Below, in pieces: positions 1-5,001 of a stretch of 6,053 nucleotides of DNA. A model generated the notes under the pieces. It saw only the letters and a program-made list of their open reading frames with translations, did no database searches and was not told where the DNA came from. Positions within the stretch are counted from its first letter, which is position 1, and each line of letters opens with the position of its first letter. This DNA is from Bifidobacteriaceae bacterium. GTDB taxonomy: Bacteria > Actinomycetota > Actinomycetes > Actinomycetales > Bifidobacteriaceae. Both the position numbers and the translations under genes were made by a program. The stretch is from contig JAUMUB010000062.1 of assembly GCA_030530905.1 (NCBI GenBank), positions 1 to 6,053 on the forward strand. The letters are read 5' to 3'.

Positions 1-118
1 CACGCGAAGTAACGCATTATTAGTACACGCAAGTTTACAACATTGTAAAGCGGTGTTAATGCTGTAAACAAAGAACTTGTGGAATCGTCTCATCATAATG
101 CAAACAAGTTATCACAAC
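1..118. other. Left-edge non-coding stretch with a TTTACAA/TTGTAAA inverted repeat
   Basis: I see no supported gene here. Plus-strand frames are closed by stops near the edge. One minus frame is open from an ATG at 96 to position 1, but it lacks a ribosome binding site and any recognisable protein character. A near-perfect palindrome lies at 34-49 (TTTACAA, 2-bp gap, TTGTAAA), and another TGTAAA copy occurs at 63-68. These could be an operator for a gene outside the window or chance A+T-rich sequence. Confidence 0.3.
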
Positions 119-148
119 AAAAAGGGCAGCAAGTTTATCTTGCCACCC
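119..148 (-). terminator. Intrinsic terminator of the NlpC/P60 gene
   Basis: Read on the minus strand, GGGTGGCAAG (148-139) pairs with CTTGCTGCCC (133-124) over 10 bp, counting two G-U wobbles, with a 5-nt loop (ATAAA). Five T residues (123-119) follow directly. The wobbles form only in the minus-strand transcript, because the plus strand would have A-C mismatches. That orients the terminator to the NlpC/P60 gene, whose stop codon is about 30 bp upstream. Confidence 0.8.
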
Positions 149-179
149 TATTAAGCATAAGTCCTATAAATTATATGAA

Positions 180-887
180 TTACAGAATTCGGCGAATCGA
201 ATAATTTCCACTTGCAAAGGAATACGAAACAGAAGAGTATAACGTTCCAGTTGAAGGAGAAGAAGCATGAGCAACCATGCCATTACCAACATAGATAGAA
301 GCATGAGAGCCGTTAGCAATAATATCTCCAGGTTGAGCCTGAGCAAGACTTTCCACCGCAACACCTGCTCGCGCCTGCCCTCCAGAATTATGAGGCAACG
401 ACACGCCAACTTGGTTGTACACATATTGCACGAAACCTGAGCAATCCCAGCCAGCTAGAGTGTTACCACCATACTTATAAGGAACTTTTCCAACAACTTG
501 AGAGATAACATCCAAAAGAGAAGCCACAGAAGCATCATTTGGAGGTGTAACAGTTACTGATGCGCTATTGCTCGTAGAACTTGAAGTCCTATTACTTAAA
601 GATTCACGCTCAGCCGCACGACTTGCAGCCTCAATTTCAGCAGCAGATGGTGTTTGAGGAACATTAAGACTTTCGATACCACCCCAATTTGAATTGTTCT
701 CAACTTTAGTTGATGCAGACTCATCTGAAGTATTTGCCCTATTAGATTTAATTTTCGCAAACGAGCGTACTGAAGTAACAACTTGAGCAGAGCCTGCGCT
801 CGCTAAAGCCGTCGGTGAAATCATCACCGTGCTTATTAACGCAAGAAGCGTAGCAATTGAGTACATCGATTTCTTAAATTTCATCAT
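180..887 (-). CDS. Secreted NlpC/P60 peptidoglycan endopeptidase
   Basis: This 235-residue exported cell-wall hydrolase probably cuts peptide stems of peptidoglycan (a D,L-endopeptidase in the NlpC/P60 family). The N-terminus is a classical signal peptide: KFKK, a hydrophobic core at about residues 8-24, and a likely cleavage site after ALASA (about residue 31). Residues 35-120 are a Ser/Thr/Asn-rich linker with no recognised binding domain. The catalytic domain fills about 122-235, with Cys149 in WDCSGFV, His195 in SHASIYVG and a third catalytic His207 in MVAHASSP, so the triad is complete. Two in-frame ATGs (887 and 884) stand side by side. No Shine-Dalgarno sequence precedes them, and a TATAAT lies 9 bp upstream, so the transcript may be leaderless. 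The gene has its own promoter and terminator and is therefore likely monocistronic. The family is clear; the bond cleaved is inferred. Confidence 0.93.
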   Translation of the reverse strand: MMKFKKSMYSIATLLALISTVMISPTALASAGSAQVVTSVRSFAKIKSNRANTSDESASTKVENNSNWGGIESLNVPQTPSAAEIEAASRAAERESLSNRTSSSTSNSASVTVTPPNDASVASLLDVISQVVGKVPYKYGGNTLAGWDCSGFVQYVYNQVGVSLPHNSGGQARAGVAVESLAQAQPGDIIANGSHASIYVGNGMVAHASSPSTGTLYSSVSYSFASGNYSIRRIL

Positions 888-896
888 CGCTAACCA

Positions 897-925
897 ATTA
901 TACTAAAAAACAAAATATATTTCTA
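897..925 (-). promoter_or_regulatory. Promoter of the NlpC/P60 gene, probably leaderless
   Basis: On the minus strand a TAGAAA -35-like box (925-920), a 17-bp spacer and a consensus TATAAT -10 (902-897) precede the ATG at 887 by only 9 bp. A start site about 7 bp after the -10 would fall at or just before the ATG. This matches the missing ribosome binding site and the leaderless mRNAs common in actinobacteria. Confidence 0.6.
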
Positions 926-980
926 ATATTTTATTTCTATCAATCACAAAAGTGGATTAATTCCTGTAATTCTCTAATAA

Positions 981-1012
981 AATACCCTTGTGATTTAACT
1001 CACAAGGGTGTT
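981..1012 (-). terminator. Intrinsic terminator of the CHAP gene
   Basis: ACCCTTGTGA (984-993) and TCACAAGGGT (1000-1009) form a perfect 10-bp stem with a 6-nt loop, extendable outward by a T-G wobble and two A-T pairs. On the minus strand the stem is followed by TATTTTATTAG, a moderately U-rich tail. It starts a few bases after the CHAP stop codon and separates that gene from the NlpC/P60 promoter. The other orientation is also T-rich (TTATTTTAAT), so it could work both ways. Confidence 0.8.
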
Positions 1013-1015
1013 ATT

Positions 1016-1915
1016 TTAATAATGAATGTAACTAAACTGAGCTGCTTGAGCTGCAGTAAAAGTACGTGAGAAAGTTTTACCGTTAAACGATGCACCACTT
1101 TCAGAAGTGACTATTGAGCCATCAGCGTTGATTTTCTCAACAATCGCAACATGTCCATAAGTGGTATCGGAATCAGCCTGACCTGCTGCAAAAGAGATAA
1201 TATCACCAACATGACGTGGAGTGTTATCTACCCAGTAACCAAGTCGTTTTGCGCTTGCTGCCCACTGATTTCCATTTCCTAAGTAAGAACCAACAGGCAA
1301 ACCAAGCTGATGACGGCGAACATAAGCCCACCAGGTGCACTGACTAAACTCATAAGCATTACCAGTATCACCAGTAGCATGATTTGGATTAAAACCTGCA
1401 GGCAATAAACCTTGATCCTGATCCATTAACTTTGCAACATTAGAGTTCGATGCGCGAGAAACAGACATCTTACCTGTATCAAAGCCTGTGTTAGTAGAAC
1501 CAAGATCCCATGCAGAATCATTTGACACTGCTAAAGATTCACGCTCATCAGAACGTGAAACCTGCGAAGTTGCAGCAACAGTACGCGCAGTAACACCACT
1601 ATGCGAATTGTTAAATAAAGCATTATTTAATGTTGATGCTGTGGCAATAGTAGCAATAGAACTTAAAACTACAGCACTACCAGTTAGTGTTGCAAAACGT
1701 GTTTTATGACTTGCAGCCTTACGCGCAAGACGTATAGCACGTCGAGATTGCGGTGCAACCTCATTAATAGCATGTAACACTGCATTGTCAAGCATTACAA
1801 CAGCACCATTGCTTTGAGAATGCTTCATTGACTTACTATGAGTGCCACGAGCATGCGAGAACAGTGACAAGGGTTGCACAGAATGCTTCTTGCCCTTATG
1901 CGCACCATGCTTCAT
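1016..1915 (-). CDS. Exported CHAP-domain peptidoglycan hydrolase
   Basis: A 299-residue protein with a C-terminal CHAP domain (about residues 180-299), a family of Cys-dependent amidases or endopeptidases that cut peptidoglycan. Cys193 lies in the diagnostic SQCTWWAY motif, His255 in YGHVAIVE, and Glu272 in TSESG is the likely third catalytic residue. A single hydrophobic segment at about 74-93, with Ala/Ser residues near its end, is either a late signal peptide or a membrane anchor. It is preceded by an unusually long, basic, His-rich N-terminal extension of about 73 residues. A good ribosome binding site (AGAGGAG, 1924-1930) supports the start at 1915 over Met30 or Met41. Residues about 105-180 are a low-complexity linker that shares SRxxERESL with the NlpC/P60 protein downstream. 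The gene has its own promoter and terminator and diverges from serC. Whether it acts as amidase or endopeptidase cannot be told. Confidence 0.92.
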   Translation of the reverse strand: MKHGAHKGKKHSVQPLSLFSHARGTHSKSMKHSQSNGAVVMLDNAVLHAINEVAPQSRRAIRLARKAASHKTRFATLTGSAVVLSSIATIATASTLNNALFNNSHSGVTARTVAATSQVSRSDERESLAVSNDSAWDLGSTNTGFDTGKMSVSRASNSNVAKLMDQDQGLLPAGFNPNHATGDTGNAYEFSQCTWWAYVRRHQLGLPVGSYLGNGNQWAASAKRLGYWVDNTPRHVGDIISFAAGQADSDTTYGHVAIVEKINADGSIVTSESGASFNGKTFSRTFTAAQAAQFSYIHY

Positions 1916-1922
1916 AATAAAA

Positions 1923-1930
1923 ACTCCTCT
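1923..1930 (-). promoter_or_regulatory. Ribosome binding site of the CHAP gene
   Basis: On the minus strand AGAGGAGT lies about 8 nt before the ATG at 1915. It is the clearest Shine-Dalgarno match in the window and fixes the long N-terminal extension as translated. Confidence 0.8.
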
Positions 1931-1981
1931 AAGCTTCTACAAAATCGAATCAAATCAATCTTGCAGTGTTTACTTCATAAC

Positions 1982-2010
1982 AATATAGCGCATACTATGG
2001 AAAGACACAA
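1982..2010 (-). promoter_or_regulatory. Candidate promoter of the CHAP gene
   Basis: On the minus strand TTGTGT (2010-2005) and TATATT (1987-1982) are separated by 17 bp. The -10 matches the consensus at 5 of 6 positions and the -35 at its TTG. The predicted start, near 1975, gives a leader of about 60 nt that contains the ribosome binding site. Confidence 0.5.
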
Positions 2011-2025
2011 AAACAACACAATCAA

Positions 2026-2045
2026 ATGTGGACACATGTGGAAAA
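2026..2045. repeat. Direct repeat ATGTGGA, one helical turn apart, DnaA-box-like
   Basis: ATGTGGA occurs at 2026-2032 and 2036-2042, exactly 10 bp apart. The nine-mers TGTGGACAC (2027-2035) and TGTGGAAAA (2037-2045), read on the other strand as GTGTCCACA and TTTTCCACA, each differ by one base from known DnaA-box consensus forms (TTGTCCACA in Streptomyces-type actinobacteria, TTATCCACA in general). The pair covers the likely serC -35 box and lies about 16 bp beyond the CHAP -35. A binding protein there could affect either gene; which protein binds is inference. Confidence 0.4.
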
Positions 2046-2057
2046 AAAATTTATTAG
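2029..2057 (+). promoter_or_regulatory. Candidate promoter of serC
   Basis: TGGACA (2029-2034, 5 of 6 to TTGACA), a 17-bp spacer and TATTAG (2052-2057, 4 of 6) give a start near 2064, about 10 nt before the chosen ATG. A second -10-like box, TACACT (2061-2066), would give a fully leaderless mRNA. Either placement excludes the upstream in-frame ATG at 2026. Confidence 0.45.
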
Positions 2058-2073
2058 AGTTACACTTGTTATT

Positions 2074-3219
2074 ATGACAGAAAATATTGTAATTCCAAAC
2101 AATTTACTACCTTCAGATGGTAGGTTTGGTTCTGGTCCAAGTAAAATCCGACACGAACAATTATTACAGCTCTCACAAAGCACCGTGATGGGCACCTCAC
2201 ACCGTCAAGCACCTGTAAAAACAATCGTTCAGGAAATACAAACACAACTCGCCCAATTCTTCAACATTCCAGACGGATATGAAGTTGTATTAGGAAACGG
2301 CGGTGCAAGCGCATTCTGGGATATGGCATGTGCTGGTCTCATCCTACAACATGCCGCTTTTGGAGTGTATGGTTCATTTACTAAAAAATTTGCTCAATGC
2401 GCGCAAAATACACCATTTTTACAAGAACCAGCTATTTTTGAATGTACCCCAGGAGATTACAGTATTCCTCAATATGTTTCCGGTGTTGACACATACTGCT
2501 GGGCACACAATGAAACTTCAACCGGAGTTGCAGCTCCTATACAACGAGTGCCGTCAAGTGAAGAAGATAACGCGCTTATAGTAATTGATGCGACAAGTGC
2601 TGCTGGAGCCTTACCTGTGGATATTAGCCAAACAGATGCATACTATTTCTCTCCGCAAAAGGCATTCGGATCAGACGGCGGACTTTGGATTGCGATCCTA
2701 TCTCCACGAGCTATAAATCGTGTCGAATCCATTGCACAATCTGTAAAGAACGGTGACGCTCAAGGTCGATGGATTCCATCATTCCTATCACTACAAAGTG
2801 CAATCGATAATTCGAGAAAACATCAAACACTCAACACTCCTGCAATAGCAACACTTGAGCTTTTGCACAATCAAATTAACTGGCTGATGAGCAAGGGTGG
2901 GCTGCAATGGTCTTCACAATACTGTCATGATAATGCTGAGCATATTTATCAATGGGCACAAAATAGCGAATATGCTTCTCCTTTTGTGCAAAACGTAGAA
3001 GCTCGATCACATGCAGTAGTAACCGTAGAAGTTGACGATAGCATTAACGCGCAGGATATTGTTACCGCATTACGCGAAAACGGCATTATTGACACTTTCG
3101 GATATCGCGGATTAAACAGAAATCAACTCCGAATCGGAGTGTTTCCTTCTGTCACACACGAAGATGTACAATCACTTACACAATGCATAGATTACGTAGT
3201 TGAACACTTGCAAAAGTAG
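2074..3219 (+). CDS. serC: Phosphoserine aminotransferase (actinobacterial type)
   Basis: This PLP enzyme converts 3-phosphohydroxypyruvate and glutamate to O-phosphoserine in serine biosynthesis. It can also serve the related step of pyridoxal phosphate synthesis. With the start at 2074 it has 381 residues, close to the roughly 376 of the mycobacterial enzyme. Along its length it resembles my recollection of that protein: DGRFGSGPSK (15-24), GTSHRQAPVK (40-49), GYEVVLGNGGASAFWD (68-83), WAHNETSTGVA (143-153), VIDATSAAG (170-178), and YYFSPQKAFGSDGG (190-203), where Lys196 should bind PLP and Asp172 its ring nitrogen. The C-terminus is complete, with GYRGLNRNQLRIGVFPSV at about 343-360. An in-frame ATG at 2026 would add 16 residues (MWTHVEKKF...) that do not look like SerC and would lie upstream of the predicted promoter. 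No clear ribosome binding site is present. It is followed after 7 bp by the small membrane protein gene. Confidence 0.95.
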   Translation: MTENIVIPNNLLPSDGRFGSGPSKIRHEQLLQLSQSTVMGTSHRQAPVKTIVQEIQTQLAQFFNIPDGYEVVLGNGGASAFWDMACAGLILQHAAFGVYGSFTKKFAQCAQNTPFLQEPAIFECTPGDYSIPQYVSGVDTYCWAHNETSTGVAAPIQRVPSSEEDNALIVIDATSAAGALPVDISQTDAYYFSPQKAFGSDGGLWIAILSPRAINRVESIAQSVKNGDAQGRWIPSFLSLQSAIDNSRKHQTLNTPAIATLELLHNQINWLMSKGGLQWSSQYCHDNAEHIYQWAQNSEYASPFVQNVEARSHAVVTVEVDDSINAQDIVTALRENGIIDTFGYRGLNRNQLRIGVFPSVTHEDVQSLTQCIDYVVEHLQK

Positions 3220-3226
3220 GTCATAT

Positions 3227-3484
3227 ATGAAAATTGCACCAATTTTTAATCCAGACGTACGCAAAGAATCACCAAAGCCAATTCAGGTTGATTTAAGAAA
3301 AACTTTCACAGTAGGACTTACAATTTGGATAGTTGCCACACTTATTGTGCTTGGTTTAATTACGATGTTTGATCTTGATTTACAAGATATATTAGTTATT
3401 TGCGTAGCTGGTATTATTTGCGGAGCTTTAATGCTTATTTGGGAGCATTTTGACCGTTGGGATTATCGCCGTTTAGGAGAATAA
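3227..3484 (+). CDS. Small two-helix membrane protein, DUF2530-like
   Basis: An 85-residue protein with two predicted membrane helices (about 27-47 and 54-72), a short cytosol-like N-terminus and a charged C-terminus (EHFDRWDYRRLGE). The PIQVDLRKTFTVGLTIW stretch, followed by a second helix rich in Gly and Ala, matches my recollection of the actinobacterial DUF2530 family, which has no known function. I chose the ATG at 3227, 7 bp after the serC stop, with a weak AGTAGG motif upstream. A longer TTG start at 3200 overlapping serC is less likely. The tight spacing suggests cotranscription with serC, but nothing shows a role in serine metabolism. Confidence 0.8.
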   Translation: MKIAPIFNPDVRKESPKPIQVDLRKTFTVGLTIWIVATLIVLGLITMFDLDLQDILVICVAGIICGALMLIWEHFDRWDYRRLGE

Positions 3485-3534
3485 ATCTCTCCCAAAAGAT
3501 TTCAGCTCTCAATTTACAGTCTTCTTACAATATT

Positions 3535-3553
3535 TTAAAAAACGCTTTTTTAA
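3535..3553. terminator. Possible weak bidirectional terminator, all A/T stem
   Basis: TTAAAAAA (3535-3542) pairs with TTTTTTAA (3546-3553) around a CGC loop, between the convergent serC operon and sensor kinase genes. T-rich sequence follows on both strands, but the stem has no G-C pairs, so termination would be inefficient. No better hairpin is visible; a 5-bp GGAGA/TCTCC stem at 3476-3492 has no T tract. Confidence 0.35.
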
Positions 3554-3556
3554 CTT

Positions 3557-4831
3557 TTATTGTGGAAATACAAGTGTAAAAGTACTACCCTGCCCTGGCA
3601 TACTCCAAATAGACACACTACCATTATGAGTTAAGGCAATATGCTTAACAATTGCCAAACCTAAGCCAACACCATCTTGAGTGCGCTCACTCTGATTATT
3701 AGCTCGATAAAAACGCTCAAAAATACGAGGTTGTTCCTCACGCGCAATACCGACACCGCAGTCAATAACGCGAATAACAACCTGATTATCTACCAACTGT
3801 GCCACAACATTCACATTCGCGCCAACAGGCGAATACAACATTGCATTGCGCAGTAGCTTAGTAATTGCAACGCGAATCTGCTCAGCATCACCATGAATCT
3901 GCAAGTCTTGAGCACAGTCAACATACACGTGAGCCTGATTGCGTTCAATATCACCCTGAACATGCTCTAACACAGAATCAAAAATATCTTGCATTCGATG
4001 ACAATTACTCTCAGAAGGAACAATCTTATTCTGTGCGCGAATCAACAGCATTAAATCATGAACCATGTGATTTAAATGCCTAGATGATAATCGAATCTTC
4101 TTGGCTTGTGCATGAATCTGATCAACATCTAATTGCTCATGCTCCAGCGTATCAGCAAGCTCTTCCATCGCTTCAACTGGTTTAACAATGCGTTCACTCA
4201 CATTAACAACAAACTCTTCTCGAAGCTGATTAAACCGAATCAAATCACTTTCATCATCAATTAACACAACAACGAACTTATCGCTAATACGTCCAACAAT
4301 AACCTTCAGCCAATTAGGCCGAGTAACAGCGTTAACTTCCATTCCTTCAGCATCATCAATATCGTACTGCGAACGAATCTCTTTATCTATTTCCTCAGAA
4401 ACATAACGCTGGGGCGTTTGAGTAACAAGCTCAAAACTACGCTTACCACCCTGCTTACGAACTTCATGAATATAGTCTAAAATCGTAGCGTTCGCAATCG
4501 AATCATCATCAACCACGCCTAAAGAATATGCGGCAGGACTTGCGCGAACCACATCATCAGTTTCATCAACCACAACTGCAATAGTTTTCATCATCGAAAG
4601 CAAAGAAGCAGCAGACTTATCTAACTCATCACTATCTGAATCCATTGTCTGAGAATCACGCTTACGCTTGCGAGTTAAACTACGCCACCAGTCAGAAATT
4701 TCTTCGCCGACATCAGGTAAGTGCTTAAACAATGGACGAAGCCATTCCATAAAAGAGAAACACACAATAATAATAATCGTTAAAGCTATTAGCCCAAATA
4801 CGATAAAAGTTATCACACCTGATGTTGTCAT
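3557..4831 (-). CDS. SenX3-like sensor histidine kinase lacking the phosphoacceptor His
   Basis: A 424-residue membrane sensor resembling mycobacterial SenX3. Segments in order: one N-terminal membrane helix (about 6-27), a basic juxtamembrane stretch (RKRKR, about 54-58), a PAS-like sensor region (about 78-195) with an acidic insert near 145-165, a dimerisation helix pair (about 200-268), and an ATPase domain (about 280-424). The ATPase boxes look complete: N box LLRNAMLYSP (Asn329), G1 DCGVGI (357-362), F box FERFYR (371-376) and G2 GVGLGLA (387-393). The H box is degenerate. SenX3 proteins read FVANVSHELKTPV, whereas this one reads FVVNVSERIVKPV with no length change, so Glu213 stands at the His position and Lys217 at the Thr/Asn position used for phosphatase activity. 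It diverges from phoU, has no adjacent regulator gene, and has only a weak ribosome binding site. A phosphate-related role is inferred from this neighbour. Confidence 0.9.
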   Translation of the reverse strand: MTTSGVITFIVFGLIALTIIIIVCFSFMEWLRPLFKHLPDVGEEISDWWRSLTRKRKRDSQTMDSDSDELDKSAASLLSMMKTIAVVVDETDDVVRASPAAYSLGVVDDDSIANATILDYIHEVRKQGGKRSFELVTQTPQRYVSEEIDKEIRSQYDIDDAEGMEVNAVTRPNWLKVIVGRISDKFVVVLIDDESDLIRFNQLREEFVVNVSERIVKPVEAMEELADTLEHEQLDVDQIHAQAKKIRLSSRHLNHMVHDLMLLIRAQNKIVPSESNCHRMQDIFDSVLEHVQGDIERNQAHVYVDCAQDLQIHGDAEQIRVAITKLLRNAMLYSPVGANVNVVAQLVDNQVVIRVIDCGVGIAREEQPRIFERFYRANNQSERTQDGVGLGLAIVKHIALTHNGSVSIWSMPGQGSTFTLVFPQ

Positions 4832-4852
4832 ACCATCTCTTTTACGTACCGC

Positions 4853-4858
4853 AATATA
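4853..4858 (-). promoter_or_regulatory. Candidate -10 box of the sensor kinase gene
   Basis: On the minus strand TATATT lies 21 bp before the ATG at 4831, which would give a leader of about 15 nt. I find no convincing -35 box at 16 to 18 bp, so this rests on one hexamer. Confidence 0.3.
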
Positions 4859-4909
4859 ACTACTGCAACATAAACATTACCTTATGCAATTGTATACCAT
4901 ATTTTTTAT

Positions 4910-4933
4910 ATTACTTGCGTAAACACAAGTAAT
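4910..4933. repeat. Inverted repeat between phoU and the kinase gene, likely operator
   Basis: ATTACTTG (4910-4917) and CAAGTAAT (4926-4933) are perfect 8-bp inverted arms around an 8-bp spacer, so the half-site centres are 16 bp apart. The centre lies about 57 bp upstream of the predicted phoU start site and about 75 bp upstream of the predicted kinase start site. That is a fitting place for an activator or shared regulator. No T tract follows, which argues against a terminator. I do not recognise the half-site. Confidence 0.5.
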
Positions 4934-4966
4934 GCCGCTTAGATGTTCCTTTGTTGCAATACACTA

Positions 4967-4972
4967 TATAAT
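4967..4972 (+). promoter_or_regulatory. -10 box of phoU
   Basis: A consensus TATAAT lies 29 bp before the phoU ATG, giving a predicted leader of about 22 nt with a ribosome binding site. The -35 region at normal spacing (TGTTCC, 4944-4949) is poor, which would fit a promoter that depends on an activator. Confidence 0.55.
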
Positions 4973-4988
4973 GTCATCATTCGCAGTC

Positions 4989-4995
4989 AGAAAGG
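4989..4995 (+). promoter_or_regulatory. Ribosome binding site of phoU
   Basis: AGAAAGG ends 6 nt before the ATG at 5002, an ordinary spacing that supports this start. Confidence 0.7.
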
Positions 4996-5001
4996 TTTAC
5001 T

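Noticed and set aside
1..96. Minus-strand reading frame open from ATG 96 to the left edge (MMRRFHKFF...)
   Set aside because: No ribosome binding site, no recognisable domain or signal peptide, and only 32 codons are visible. More sequence to the left would decide.
1488..1709. Plus-strand frame of 73 codons inside the CHAP gene
   Set aside because: It lies antisense to a well-supported gene, with no ribosome binding site or domain; a shadow frame.
2026..2073. Upstream in-frame ATG for serC that adds MWTHVEKKFIRVTLVI
   Set aside because: The added residues do not resemble SerC N-termini, and the ATG lies upstream of the predicted promoter and inside the direct repeat.
3200..3226. TTG start for the small membrane protein overlapping the serC end
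   Set aside because: The ATG at 3227 gives a normal DUF2530-like N-terminus; the extra nine residues have no support.
4179..4224. Frameshift or sequencing error as the cause of the missing kinase His
   Set aside because: The residues flanking the H box align without gaps to SenX3, and the alternative frames give no His-containing H box.
4668..4859. Plus-strand frame of 63 codons over the kinase N-terminus
   Set aside because: Antisense shadow of the kinase membrane helix region with no independent support.
4944..4960. GTTCC/GTTGC as a RegX3 or PhoP direct-repeat box upstream of phoU
   Set aside because: The copies differ from each other and their spacing does not match the 11-bp repeat of known actinobacterial Pho boxes.
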